DNA of 64,000 nt from Pleomorphomonas sp. PLEO. GTDB lineage: Bacteria > Pseudomonadota > Alphaproteobacteria > Rhizobiales > Pleomorphomonadaceae. A program made the position numbers and the translations under genes. Positions 9,629-18,724 of the stretch are shown here, in pieces. The first letter of the stretch is position 1, and each line of letters begins with the position of its first letter. The stretch is from assembly GCF_041320595.1 (NCBI RefSeq), contig NZ_CP166625.1, positions 3,160,001 through 3,224,000 on the forward strand, in the 5' to 3' direction. The notes under the pieces were generated by a model that was not told where the DNA came from, made no database searches, and saw only the letters and a list, made by a program, of their open reading frames with translations.

Positions 9629-10858
9629 ATGAGCAATAACGAGTTCCACAAGATCAAGCGCCTCCCGCCGTATGTCTTCGAGCAGGTCAACCGGCTCAAG
9701 GCTGCCGCGCGAGCTTCGGGCGCAGATATTGTCGACCTCGGCATGGGCAATCCTGATCTGCCCACCGCGCGTCACGTTGTCGACAAGCTGATAGAAACGG
9801 TGCAGCGGCCCGATACGCACGGCTATTCCGCTTCGCGCGGCATTGGCGGCCTTCGGAAAGCGCAGGCGGCCTACTACGCCCGCCGCTTCGGCGTGAAGCT
9901 CAACCCCGATACGCAGATCGTGGCGACGCTGGGTTCCAAGGAGGGCTTTGCCAACATGGCGCAGGCCATCACCGCGCCCGGCGATGTCATCCTCTGCCCC
10001 AATCCCTCCTATCCGATCCACGCCTTCGGCTTTCTGATGGTCGGTGGCGTCATCCGCTCGGTGCCGGTGACGCCGGGGCCGGAATTTTTCCATGCGCTTG
10101 AACGGGCTGTGACGCACTCCATCCCGAAGCCGCTCGCGCTTGTGCTCTGCTATCCGTCGAATCCGACGGCCGAGGTGGTCGAACTCGACTTCTACAAGGA
10201 CGTGGTGGCCTTCGCACGCAAGCACGAGGTGTTCGTGCTCTCCGATCTGGCCTATTCGGAGATATATTTCGATGGCGTTCCTCCGCCATCGATACTACAG
10301 GCGCCGGGTGCCATGGATGTCTGCGTCGAGTTCACGTCGATGTCCAAGACCTTCTCCATGGCTGGCTGGCGCATGGGCTTTGCCGTGGGCAACGAGCGGC
10401 TGATCGCCGCGTTGGCGCGCGTCAAGTCCTATCTCGATTACGGCGCCTTCACGCCCATTCAGGTGGCCGCGACGGCCGCTCTCAACGATCCGGATGCCGA
10501 CGTTCATATCGAAGAGGTGCGCCAGACCTATAAGCGTCGCCGCGATGTCATGGTGGAGAGCTTCGGTCGGGCCGGTTGGGATATTCCCGTGCCGCGCGCT
10601 TCGATGTTCGCCTGGGCGCCGTTGCCGGAGCGGTTCAAATCGCTCGGCAGTTTGGAGTTCTCCAAGCTGCTGATTGAGAAGGCGGAAGTCGCCGTCGCGC
10701 CCGGCGTTGGTTTCGGAGAGCAGGGCGACGATTACGTCCGTATCGCCCTCGTCGAGAACGAGCAGCGCATTCGGCAAGCGGCGCGCGGGCTCCGTCGATT
10801 CTTCGACACGGCCGACGAAACCATGCATAACTATGCACCGATCAGCCATACCAGCTGA
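9629..10858 (+). CDS. Pyridoxal-phosphate class I/II aminotransferase (AlaC / LL-DAP aminotransferase type)
   Basis: This 409-residue fold-type I aminotransferase has the PLP-binding lysine in SMSKTFSMAGWRMGF, the GNPDLPT substrate segment near residue 40 and the Asn of NPTAE. In rhizobia, homologues next to homoserine dehydrogenase are usually annotated as LL-diaminopimelate aminotransferase or as glutamate-pyruvate (AlaC) aminotransferase. It lies 144 bases before hom on the same strand, which suggests aspartate-family or alanine metabolism. The exact substrate cannot be read from sequence. Confidence 0.85.
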   Translation: MSNNEFHKIKRLPPYVFEQVNRLKAAARASGADIVDLGMGNPDLPTARHVVDKLIETVQRPDTHGYSASRGIGGLRKAQAAYYARRFGVKLNPDTQIVATLGSKEGFANMAQAITAPGDVILCPNPSYPIHAFGFLMVGGVIRSVPVTPGPEFFHALERAVTHSIPKPLALVLCYPSNPTAEVVELDFYKDVVAFARKHEVFVLSDLAYSEIYFDGVPPPSILQAPGAMDVCVEFTSMSKTFSMAGWRMGFAVGNERLIAALARVKSYLDYGAFTPIQVAATAALNDPDADVHIEEVRQTYKRRRDVMVESFGRAGWDIPVPRASMFAWAPLPERFKSLGSLEFSKLLIEKAEVAVAPGVGFGEQGDDYVRIALVENEQRIRQAARGLRRFFDTADETMHNYAPISHTS

Positions 10859-10874
10859 TCCGCTTCGGCCCTCC

Positions 10875-10975
10875 AGAGCAATTTCGGCAAAGGTGTATCG
10901 CGGCTTTGCGACAGGAATTGCATGAGAACAAATAGATAGAGCATTTCCGGCGAATCCGTTCTCCGGAAATGCTCT
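10875..10975. repeat. Composite intergenic palindromic repeat (REP-like)
   Basis: Two palindromes lie side by side. The first is nested: GCAATT (10878-10883) pairs with AATTGC (10916-10921), and inside it GCAAAG (10887-10892) pairs with CTTTGC (10904-10909). The second is a perfect 13-bp stem, AGAGCATTTCCGG (10938-10950) with CCGGAAATGCTCT (10963-10975). This resembles the dispersed palindromic elements common between rhizobial genes. It fills most of the aminotransferase-hom gap. Confidence 0.7.
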
Positions 10976-11002
10976 GGCAGACAGAGAGTTTCGGAAAGCA
11001 CC

Positions 11003-12319
11003 ATGGGTAAACCGCTTCGCCTTGGCATCGCCGGTCTCGGGACCGTCGGCGCGTCCGTCGTTCGCATCGTCCAGTCCAATCTCAGCTCGCTGACGCTGAG
11101 AGCCGGTCGGCCGGTGGCGATCACGGCCGTGTCGGCGCGTGACCGCAACCGCGATCGAGGCATCAACGTGAGCGGGTTTGCCTGGTACGACGATCCGGTG
11201 GCCATGGTTGCTGATCCGAACGTCGACGTGGTGATCGAACTGATCGGCGGTGCATCCGGCGCCGCCGAAAATGTGGTGCGCTCGGCGCTTGCCGCCGGCA
11301 AGCCGGTGATCACCGCCAATAAAGCGCTGCTTGCCCGGCATGGCGTCGAACTCGCCCGGCTCGCGGAAGCGGCCGGCCTTTCGATAGGGTTCGAGGCAGC
11401 GGTAGCCGGCGGTATTCCGGTGATCAAGACGCTCAAGGAAAGCCTTGCCGGCAATACCGTCACCGGCATCGTCGGCATTTTGAACGGCACCTGCAACTAC
11501 ATCCTGACCCGGATGGAGAAGGAGCATCTGTCCTTCGAGACCTGTCTCGCCGAAGCGCAGCGGCTGGGTTATGCCGAGGCCGACCCGACCTTCGACGTTG
11601 GCGGCTTCGACACCGCCCACAAGCTCGCCATCCTGACGAGCCTTGCCTTTGGCACGGAACTCGACGCGGACGCCATTTATGTCGAGGGCATCACCTCGAT
11701 TTCGCTCGACGATATCAAGGCGGCCGAGGAACTGGGCTACCGCATCAAGCTTCTGGGCGTGGCACGCCGGACCGACAGCGGCATTGAAGCACGAGTCAAT
11801 CCGGCCATGGTCCCCAAGAAATCGGTGGTGGCGCAGACGTCCGGCGTTCTCAATGCCGTCGCTTTCGACGGCGATGCGCTCGGCGAGGTGGTGCTGGTTG
11901 GTCCCGGCGCCGGTGGCAACGCCACGGCATCATCGGTGATCGCCGACATCGTCGATGCCGCGCGCGGCCATCGGACCCCGGTATTCGGATTGCCGGTGAA
12001 CGAACTCATGCCTTACCAAAAGGCCGAGATTCAGGCACACAAGGGCGGTTACTACGTGCGCCTTTCCGTCTACGACCGGCCCGGCGCCTTCGCCGGCATC
12101 GCCAAGAGCATGGCCGATCGCGACATCTCGCTCGAATCCATCGTTCAGCATCGACGCTCGGTCGACGACGATGCCGCCGGCCATACTGGTGCACCGCAGC
12201 CGGTGGTGCTCATCACCTATGCCACGCGCGAGACGGAAATCCGCGCCGCGCTCGCGGCCATCGAGGCGGCTGGTCATATCGCAGAGAAGCCGACGCTGAT
12301 CCGCATCGAAAGCCTGTAG
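11003..12319 (+). CDS. hom: Homoserine dehydrogenase
   Basis: This enzyme reduces aspartate semialdehyde to homoserine, the branch point to threonine and methionine. The 438 residues show an N-terminal NAD(P)-binding site GIAGLGTVGASVV, the catalytic domain with NKALLA, GGIPVIKTLKE and the GILNGTCNYILTRM signature, and a C-terminal ACT domain (about 350-430, starting YYVRLSVYDRPGAFAGIA) for allosteric control, usually by threonine. Start ATG 11003 follows the repeat element. The length matches alphaproteobacterial homologues. Confidence 0.96.
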   Translation: MGKPLRLGIAGLGTVGASVVRIVQSNLSSLTLRAGRPVAITAVSARDRNRDRGINVSGFAWYDDPVAMVADPNVDVVIELIGGASGAAENVVRSALAAGKPVITANKALLARHGVELARLAEAAGLSIGFEAAVAGGIPVIKTLKESLAGNTVTGIVGILNGTCNYILTRMEKEHLSFETCLAEAQRLGYAEADPTFDVGGFDTAHKLAILTSLAFGTELDADAIYVEGITSISLDDIKAAEELGYRIKLLGVARRTDSGIEARVNPAMVPKKSVVAQTSGVLNAVAFDGDALGEVVLVGPGAGGNATASSVIADIVDAARGHRTPVFGLPVNELMPYQKAEIQAHKGGYYVRLSVYDRPGAFAGIAKSMADRDISLESIVQHRRSVDDDAAGHTGAPQPVVLITYATRETEIRAALAAIEAAGHIAEKPTLIRIESL

Positions 12320-12645
12320 GGCTCCTGTCGGGGCAGCGTTAATTTCCAGGTCCCACTATCGGAATGCTGCTATCGACTTTTTGCATGTCTAATGGTTAAA
12401 CAGGCGGCCGGTCTCGGTAAGTGGCGGTATTTCGCCAAGTATGTGCACTGCCGCCTCATAACCGCATGGTTAATCCGCGCGCGGAATATCCGTATTGCGT
12501 CCTATGGCGCATTGACCTCTATCGTCGGTTCTTCCTACCTCGATAAGGTATCGACCGGGTTTCCTCCCCGTTCGCGCGCGGCTCCCAAGACCTCCACTGG
12601 CCGCAGCGACGAATTCGGTCGGCTGTCCGAACCGCGGGTTGTTTC
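12320..12645. other. hom-glpX intergenic region
   Basis: About 325 bases without a recognisable gene. An open frame starting at 12392 runs into glpX out of frame and has no coding signature. Promoter elements for glpX must lie here, but I cannot point to a clear -35/-10 pair or operator. Confidence 0.4.
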
Positions 12646-13632
12646 ATGTCGCAAAAGTTCTCCAATTCTCTTGATCGTATTCTAACCCTGGAGGTTGTTC
12701 GGGTTACCGAACGTACGGCCATGGCCGCCGCCCGTCAGCGGGGTCATGGAGACGAGCGCGCTGCCGATCAGGCGGCCGTCGACGCCATGCGATCCGAGCT
12801 TAACCAGTTGCCTGTTCAGGGCACGATCATGATCGGCGAGGGAGAGCGCGACGAAGCGCCGATGCTCTACATCGGCGAAGAAGTGGGCACCGGAAAGGGG
12901 CCACGGGTCGACATCGCCGTCGACCCGCTCGAAGGCACATCGATGTGTGCCAAGAACCAGACCAATTCTCTAGCGTGCATAGCGATCGCCGAGCAGGGTG
13001 GGTTGCTGAACGCGCCGGACGTCTACATGGACAAGATCGCCATCGGCCCCGGATTTCCGGCTGGCGTGGTCGATCTCGATGCCACGCCGACTGAAAACAT
13101 CAGGGCCCTGGCCAAAGCCAAGGGCGTGCCGGTATCGGCGATCACGGCTTGCATCCTCGACCGGCCGCGCCATGCCCGGTTGATCGACGAGGTGCGTGGG
13201 CTTGGAGCTTCCATTCGCCTGATCGGTGATGGTGATATCGCCGGCATCATCCAGACCACCGACTCCGAGGAGACCAGCATCGACATCTATCTTGGTGTCG
13301 GTGGGGCACCGGAGGGCGTGCTCGCGGCGGCGGCGTTGCGCTGCCTCGGCGGCCAGATGCAGGGACGGCTGATGATCAACCGCCCCGATCAGATCGAGCG
13401 TGCTCGACGCATGGGCATCGAGGACGTCACCAAGAAGTACAGCATGGAAGAGATGGCGCAGGGCGACGTGCTGTTTGCCGCCACCGGCGTCACCAAGGGC
13501 AATCTGCTCGACGGCGTGCGCTTCAAGGGTGGCAAAATCATTACCGACACGGTGGTCATGCGTTCCTGGACGGGCACGGTCCGTCGCATCAAGGCCGAGC
13601 ACATCGACCGCGATAAGGTCGACGCCATCTGA
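12646..13632 (+). CDS. glpX: Class II fructose-1,6-bisphosphatase (GlpX)
   Basis: GlpX hydrolyses fructose 1,6-bisphosphate to fructose 6-phosphate in gluconeogenesis. In many rhizobia it is the only FBPase, and it may also act on sedoheptulose bisphosphate. The 328-residue protein carries the family motifs GEGERDEAPMLYIGEEVG (about 61-78), VDPLEGT (about 92-98) and the C-terminal FAATGVTKGNLL. The start is weak in ribosome-site terms, but the N-terminal segment LDRILTLEVVRVTERTA aligns with family starts. A hairpin follows 20 bases after the stop. Confidence 0.95.
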   Translation: MSQKFSNSLDRILTLEVVRVTERTAMAAARQRGHGDERAADQAAVDAMRSELNQLPVQGTIMIGEGERDEAPMLYIGEEVGTGKGPRVDIAVDPLEGTSMCAKNQTNSLACIAIAEQGGLLNAPDVYMDKIAIGPGFPAGVVDLDATPTENIRALAKAKGVPVSAITACILDRPRHARLIDEVRGLGASIRLIGDGDIAGIIQTTDSEETSIDIYLGVGGAPEGVLAAAALRCLGGQMQGRLMINRPDQIERARRMGIEDVTKKYSMEEMAQGDVLFAATGVTKGNLLDGVRFKGGKIITDTVVMRSWTGTVRRIKAEHIDRDKVDAI

Positions 13633-13652
13633 ACATTCGAACCGTTGCTGGA

Positions 13653-13679
13653 AAGGGGCGCTCCGGTGGGGCGCCCCTT
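13653..13679. terminator. Terminator-like hairpin between glpX and dsbA-like gene
   Basis: AAGGGGCGC and GCGCCCCTT form a 9-bp stem with a 9-base loop. It separates convergent genes and could act on both strands, although neither side has a long T-run. Confidence 0.6.
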
Positions 13680-13686
13680 CGTCAAT

Positions 13687-14346
13687 TCAGCCTTTTGTCG
13701 CGCCCAGTTCGGATGCGATCCGGCGCAGGGCATCGACCAGCACCTCCGATGTCTGGGCGCCGGAGATTGCAAACTTGTTCTCGACTACGACGGTCGGCAC
13801 GCCGGTAATGCCAATATGGCTGGCATGAGCGATCTCAGCCTTGACCACGTCGAGGTCCGCGCTGTCCTCTAGCTTCATGGTCACCTCGTCGCCGTCGAGG
13901 CCCACCTGTTCGGCGGCGGCGATCAGCGTATCGGCTTGGGTAAGGTCGCCGCCTTCTTCGAAGAACAGCGAGAACAATCGCTCCAACATGGCATCGCCCA
14001 GTCCTTCGGCGGCCGCCCAACGGACGAGGCGATGGGCATTGAGCGTATTGGGTGTCTTCTCGATCAGATCGAAGGCGTAGCTGATACCGACGTCGGTGCC
14101 GAGATCGAAAAGCCGGGCGTGTGCCTCATCCAGTGCGTCCGCGCTGCCGAATTTTCCGATGATGTATTCCTCGCGATCGACGCCCTCGGCCGGAATGGTC
14201 GGATCGAGTTGGAACGGCCGATAGCGGACCTCGATGTCGAGATCGTCGAGGTCGGCGATCGCCGCGTCGAGCCGGCGCTTGCCAAGGAAGCACCAGGGAC
14301 AGACGACATCGACGATGACGTCGAGTTGGAGCTTGGCTTTCTGCAT
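13687..14346 (-). CDS. DsbA-family (FrnE-like) thiol oxidoreductase
   Basis: This is a 219-residue thioredoxin-fold protein with an inserted helical domain, as in FrnE and 2-hydroxychromene-2-carboxylate isomerases. The active site reads VVCPWCFLGKRRLD near the N terminus and the cis-Pro loop reads GITGVPTVVV near residue 175. No signal peptide is seen, so it is cytoplasmic. The ATG at 14346 lies 6 bases after GAGGAG, better spaced than the GTG two codons earlier. It faces the LysR-type gene across a 150-base divergent gap. The substrate is unknown. Confidence 0.88.
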   Translation of the reverse strand: MQKAKLQLDVIVDVVCPWCFLGKRRLDAAIADLDDLDIEVRYRPFQLDPTIPAEGVDREEYIIGKFGSADALDEAHARLFDLGTDVGISYAFDLIEKTPNTLNAHRLVRWAAAEGLGDAMLERLFSLFFEEGGDLTQADTLIAAAEQVGLDGDEVTMKLEDSADLDVVKAEIAHASHIGITGVPTVVVENKFAISGAQTSEVLVDALRRIASELGATKG

Positions 14347-14470
14347 AGGCACTCCTCGAATGATTGCCTGTGGGGTGGTGGCATTCCGGCCACCCTACCA
14401 CCGATTACGGACGAGGGCGGACACGGACTCGACCAATGTTTCATGGCAGAGGAGCGGTGCACCCCGTTAC

Positions 14471-14485
14471 ATAACGGCCGGTTAT
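14471..14485. promoter_or_regulatory. Candidate LysR-type operator (ATAAC-N5-GTTAT)
   Basis: The 15-base palindrome ATAAC-GGCCG-GTTAT lies 12 bases before the GTG start of the LysR-type gene. It fits the T-N11-A rule. It also resembles the PcaQ site ATAACC-N4-GGTTAA known from Sinorhizobium (recalled, not searched). It probably mediates self-regulation. Confidence 0.5.
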
Positions 14486-14497
14486 AGAGGGCCCGAC

Positions 14498-15427
14498 GTG
14501 ATTGAGAACCGTATCAAGCATAGGCATCTGAGTTCTTTCGTGGAAGTCGCCCGCCTGAAAAGCATTGGCAAGGCGGCGGTGTCGCTGTCCATCAGCCAAC
14601 CGGCGGTGTCGAAAACCATCCGCGAACTCGAGGAAATTCTCGGGGTGGAGCTGTTCGATCGCAGCCACCGTTCGGTGGTGCTTTCCTATTATGGCGAGGT
14701 ATTCCTGCGCTTTGCCAGTGCATCGATCGCCGCGCTGCGCCAAGGCGTCGAATCGGTCGAGCTGGCGCTACAACAAGGTGCATCCATCGTTCGGGTTGGG
14801 GCGCTCGCTTCGGCGTCGTCGCGTGTTCTGCCGGAGGCAGTGTCGCGTTTTCTCAGTGTCAGCATTGGAACGACACCGCAGATCATAACCGCCGATAACG
14901 TGTCCATTCTCAATCAATTGCGGGGTGGCGAACTGGATTTTGCGCTGGGACGCATGGGCTCGCCCTCGGACATGGTCGGCCTTGCCTTCGAGCATCTCTA
15001 CACCGAGCGCGTCGCGGTGGTGGCGCGTCGGGAACATCCATTGTTCGCTCAAGGGGCCAAGCTGGGTCGCCTGTCCGATTATGTCGTCGTGGTGCCGCCG
15101 CCGGGTTCGATCATCCACGACCATGCCGTCGAACTCCTGATCCGCCTCGCGGTTGGGCCGCGGCTTCGACACATCGATACGGTGTCGACGGTATTCGGTC
15201 GGAGATTCGCTATCGGTAGCGATGCCATCTGGATCGCCCATTATGGCGAGGTGGTCGGCGATCTTGTGGCCGGCACGCTGCGCGAGTTGCCGGTCGATAC
15301 GTCCGATACCTTTGGGCCGCTGGGGCTCATCGTTCGCTCAGGCGTGCCTCTTGCGCTGGGCGCCGAGCTGATGATGGCGGCCATCCGCGAGGTGGCAGGC
15401 GAAGTGCGGGCCGAGGGGGAGCATTGA
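14498..15427 (+). CDS. LysR-family transcriptional regulator, PcaQ type
   Basis: A 309-residue LysR-type regulator. The N-terminal winged helix (IENRIKHRHLSSFVEVARLKSIGKAAVSL...) and the recognition helix SQPAVSKTIRELEE match the PcaQ group, which controls protocatechuate degradation. The effector domain covers about 90-300. I chose GTG 14498 because it places the HTH at the usual distance from the N terminus; the longer open frame from 14234 overlaps the divergent dsbA-like gene. No pca genes are in the window, so the aromatic-acid role is only suggested. A palindrome just before the start may be its own operator. Confidence 0.85.
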   Translation: MIENRIKHRHLSSFVEVARLKSIGKAAVSLSISQPAVSKTIRELEEILGVELFDRSHRSVVLSYYGEVFLRFASASIAALRQGVESVELALQQGASIVRVGALASASSRVLPEAVSRFLSVSIGTTPQIITADNVSILNQLRGGELDFALGRMGSPSDMVGLAFEHLYTERVAVVARREHPLFAQGAKLGRLSDYVVVVPPPGSIIHDHAVELLIRLAVGPRLRHIDTVSTVFGRRFAIGSDAIWIAHYGEVVGDLVAGTLRELPVDTSDTFGPLGLIVRSGVPLALGAELMMAAIREVAGEVRAEGEH

Positions 15428-15440
15428 CGCTTTGGCGGGG

Positions 15441-17552
15441 TTAACCGGCGCGGATCAACCGCACAGCCTCGTCGCGGCCGAAAAGGTAAAGCAGCAGCCG
15501 CAAGGCCTCTCCGCGTGAGCCGGCGAGGCCGGCGTCGCGGGCGAGCAGCAGCGACGCGTCATCGCGCGCCGTTTCCATCAGCGCGCCGTGATGTTCGGCC
15601 CTTACGAAGCGAAAACCGGGCATGCCGCTTTGCCGGGTACCCAGGAGCTCACCGCCGCCCCTCAGCTTCAGGTCTTCTTCCGCGATGCGGAAACCGTCTT
15701 CTGTGTCGCGCATGACAGTCAGCCGGGCTTTGGCCGTTTCGCCGAGCGGCCCTTTGTAGAGCAGTACGCAGGCTGACGACTTTTCGCCACGCCCGACTCG
15801 GCCGCGCAACTGGTGAAGTTGGGCCAGGCCGAAGCGCTCGGCATGCTCGATGACCATGACGGTGGCGTCCGGGACGTCGACCCCCACCTCGATCACCGTG
15901 GTGGCCACCAGGATGTGCGCCTCACCGCTCTTGAAGCGAGCCATGGCGGCGTCCTTTTCGACTGCCTTCATGCGGCCGTGGACGAGGGCCACGTCGTCAC
16001 CAAAGTACTGTCTGAGATCGGCGTAGCGCTCCTCCGCGGCGGCCAGATCGATGCTTTCGCTCTCTTCAACCAGCGGGCACACCCAGTAGATCTTGGCGCC
16101 TTCCAACCGGATAGCCGAGGTGATGCGCTCGACGATTTCGCCGATGCGCTCTTGCGGCACGGTGACGGTGGCGATCGGTTTGCGGCCGGCCGGCTTTTCG
16201 GTCAGGCGAGAGACGTCCATGTCGCCGAAATAGGCAAGCATCAGCGTGCGCGGAATGGGCGTCGCCGTCATGACGAGAAGGTCGGTGGTCGGTCCCTTGG
16301 CCGACAGCGCCAGCCGTTGATGGACGCCGAAGCGGTGCTGTTCATCGACGACGGCCAGCGTCAGGTTGCGGAATTCCACCGCCGACTGGAACAGCGCGTG
16401 AGTGCCGACGACGACGTCGACCTCGCCGGCGGCAATCCGTTCCAGCGTCTCGCGTCGGCTTTTCGCTCGGTCGCCGCCGGTCAGAAGGGCGAGCCTGAGG
16501 CCTGCCGTTTCGGCCAGGTTGGCCATGGAATGGGCGTGCTGGCGGGCGAGTAGTTCGGTCGGCGCCATCATCGCCACCTGCCCACCGGCCTCTACGGCCG
16601 CTGCCGCGGCAAACAGGGCCACCATGGTCTTTCCCGACCCAACATCGCCCTGGATGAGCCGCACCATGCGTGACGGCGCCGAAAGGTCGGCGACCACGTC
16701 GATGATGGCGGAGTCCTGAGAACTTGTGAGACGAAAGGGCAGGGCATCGCGAAGGCGACCGGCGATGTTGCCGTTGGGCAGGCTCGGCCGGTTGACCGTG
16801 CCTTTGAGCTGGCGCCTTACGAGGGCTAAGGCCAACTGGTTGGCGAGCAGTTCATCATAGGCGAGGCGGGCAAGGGCAGGGCTTGGCTCGTCGGTCTCCT
16901 CGGCAGCTTCAGGCTTGTGCAGATACCGTAGGGCCTCGGCAAAGGACGGCCAGCCTTCACGGCGGCGATGCGCATCGTCGAGCCATTCCGGCAATGCAGG
17001 CAAGTGAGCGAGCGCCGCATCGGCCAGACGGGCGAGCAATCGGCCGCCTACACCCTCGGTCATCGGGTAGACCGGCTCGATACGTGGCAGTTTGTCCGCC
17101 TCGGCCTCAAGCACCACATGGTCGGGATGGGTCATCTGTGGCGCGCCGTTGAAGCGCTCGATGCGGCCGGAGATCAGCACCGTTTCTCCGACCGGATAGA
17201 GTTTCTCCAGCCAGCCTTTGTCGGCGCGGAAGTAGGTGACGGTGAGTTCGCCACTCTCATCGTGGACGGCGATGCGGTAGGGCGCCCGCGACTGCGCGGG
17301 CGTCGGACGATGTCGGTCAACATGGACCCGCAGCGTAACGATCGCCCCCTCCGGTGCCGATTCGATCAGAGCCTCATGACTCCGATCAATGACCCCGGTC
17401 GGGATGTGGAACAGGAGGTCGAGTACCACGGCACCGCGTGCCGCCTCGCCGCCGGGGCCGAGCAGTTTCTCCAGCTTGGGCGCTGTGCGCGGGCCAACGC
17501 CGGGAAGCGAGGTGAGTGGCTGAAAAAGCGGATTGAGGAGATCGGGACGCAT
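15441..17552 (-). CDS. recG: RecG ATP-dependent DNA helicase
   Basis: RecG remodels stalled replication forks and branch-migrates Holliday junctions. The 703-residue protein has an N-terminal wedge (OB-fold) domain, Walker A QGDVGSGKT, the DEQH box in VVDEQHRFGVHQR, and helicase motifs including ATPIPRTL, VGVDVPDATVM and HQLRGRVGRG. The C-terminal end is complete. It is convergent with the LysR-type gene; the stops are 14 bases apart. Confidence 0.96.
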   Translation of the reverse strand: MRPDLLNPLFQPLTSLPGVGPRTAPKLEKLLGPGGEAARGAVVLDLLFHIPTGVIDRSHEALIESAPEGAIVTLRVHVDRHRPTPAQSRAPYRIAVHDESGELTVTYFRADKGWLEKLYPVGETVLISGRIERFNGAPQMTHPDHVVLEAEADKLPRIEPVYPMTEGVGGRLLARLADAALAHLPALPEWLDDAHRRREGWPSFAEALRYLHKPEAAEETDEPSPALARLAYDELLANQLALALVRRQLKGTVNRPSLPNGNIAGRLRDALPFRLTSSQDSAIIDVVADLSAPSRMVRLIQGDVGSGKTMVALFAAAAAVEAGGQVAMMAPTELLARQHAHSMANLAETAGLRLALLTGGDRAKSRRETLERIAAGEVDVVVGTHALFQSAVEFRNLTLAVVDEQHRFGVHQRLALSAKGPTTDLLVMTATPIPRTLMLAYFGDMDVSRLTEKPAGRKPIATVTVPQERIGEIVERITSAIRLEGAKIYWVCPLVEESESIDLAAAEERYADLRQYFGDDVALVHGRMKAVEKDAAMARFKSGEAHILVATTVIEVGVDVPDATVMVIEHAERFGLAQLHQLRGRVGRGEKSSACVLLYKGPLGETAKARLTVMRDTEDGFRIAEEDLKLRGGGELLGTRQSGMPGFRFVRAEHHGALMETARDDASLLLARDAGLAGSRGEALRLLLYLFGRDEAVRLIRAG

Positions 17553-17932
17553 GGCGCGGGATGTTATGGCATCCGCCCAAAAAGTTGCAGACTTTTCGGA
17601 TAGGAGAATTCTGGGAAAATGAACGTCCCCAAAGGCTGTGTCCTTTCAGAGGGACAGGCTCAACCGGCATCCCGAAAAAAAGACGGACGCCCGAGGGCGT
17701 CCGGAAATCTGGCCGACGAAATGGCCGGCGGCTCTTCAATATCCTAATCTCTAATCTACGGCTGAGCGGCTGAATGAATGCCGCGACCACAGTTTCTCTA
17801 GCTGCCGCAGGTGAGAGTTTTGTGACGACCGGCGCGGTGCGCGTATCAGCTCAACCGCCGCCGATGCTCGACAGCGGAGCGGTCAGCGGCTATGTCGAAA
17901 CATCCCCTCGTCTTTTTTAGCGTTCAGATACA
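17553..17932. other. recG-tatD intergenic region with possible minus-strand small RNA
   Basis: About 380 bases hold the divergent starts of recG and tatD. A complete intrinsic terminator oriented to the minus strand (17675-17704) and a second hairpin GGCC-N8-GGCC (17711-17726) stand here with no recognisable gene upstream of them on that strand. This is what the 3' end of a small RNA or a transcription attenuator looks like. I found no convincing promoter. Confidence 0.45.
17675..17704 (-). terminator. Rho-independent terminator on the minus strand without an assigned gene
   Basis: CGGACGCC and GGCGTCCG form a perfect stem with a tight loop. Read on the minus strand it is followed by TC and seven T. 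It lies 120 bases upstream of the recG start. Confidence 0.7.
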
Positions 17933-18724
17933 ATGATCGTCGACAGCCATTGCCACCTAGATTTTCCTGATTTCGCCGGCGAAACGGACGCGCTGATCGC
18001 CCGCGCGGCGGCGGCCGATGTGCGGCTCATGGTGACCATCGGCACGCGCGTCCGCGATTTTAGCAAGGTCCGGGCCATCGCAGAGGCGCACCCACAGGTC
18101 TATTGCACGGTTGGCACCCATCCGCACGAAGCGGAGAAGGAAGCGGAAATTGCCGTTGCCGAGCTGGTGGAGCTCGCCGGTCATTCCAAGGTAATCGGTA
18201 TTGGCGAGGCCGGACTCGACTATTTCTATGATTCCTCGCCGCGCGATGTGCAGGCAGAGGTTTTCCGCCGCCATATCGCGGCGGCCCGGATCACCGGCCT
18301 GCCGATCTGCATTCATTCGCGCGACGCCGACGCCGACATGGCCACTATTTTGGAAGAGGAGTCGGCGAAGGGGGCCTTTCCGATTCTCCTGCACTGCTTC
18401 TCATCCGGTCGCGAGCTGATGGAGCGGGCAAGGGCGCTTGGCGCCTTCTTCTCCTTTTCCGGCATCCTGACGTTCAAGCGCTCCGATGATCTCCGCGCCA
18501 TCGCCCGCGACGTGCCGGACGACCGCCTTCTGGTCGAAACCGATGCGCCTTATCTGGCGCCGCTGCCTTGGCGTGGTAAGCGCAACGAGCCGGCCTACGT
18601 GGCGCATACGGCCAAGGTGCTCGCCGAAGTGAAGGGCGTTACGCCGGAGGAGATGGCGGCGGCGACGACCGCCAATTTCGCCCGTCTGTTCGCCAAAGTA
18701 CCGCGCGAGGCGTTCGCATCATGA
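17933..18724 (+). CDS. TatD-family metal-dependent DNase (YcfH-like)
   Basis: TatD proteins are TIM-barrel metal hydrolases with 3'-5' exonuclease activity. The 263 residues show the metal-site motifs HCHLDF (N-terminal HxH), GEAGLDYFY with the bridging Glu, CIHSRDA and the C-terminal ETDAPYLAP. The length is typical. Its stop codon overlaps the start of the following MBL hydrolase by four bases (ATGA), so the two are translationally coupled. This pair is common in rhizobia, usually after metG, which is absent here. Confidence 0.93.
   Translation: MIVDSHCHLDFPDFAGETDALIARAAAADVRLMVTIGTRVRDFSKVRAIAEAHPQVYCTVGTHPHEAEKEAEIAVAELVELAGHSKVIGIGEAGLDYFYDSSPRDVQAEVFRRHIAAARITGLPICIHSRDADADMATILEEESAKGAFPILLHCFSSGRELMERARALGAFFSFSGILTFKRSDDLRAIARDVPDDRLLVETDAPYLAPLPWRGKRNEPAYVAHTAKVLAEVKGVTPEEMAAATTANFARLFAKVPREAFAS

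Noticed and set aside
12392-12685. A 97-codon open frame between hom and glpX
   Set aside because: It runs into glpX in a different frame and lacks a ribosome site or any recognisable sequence pattern.
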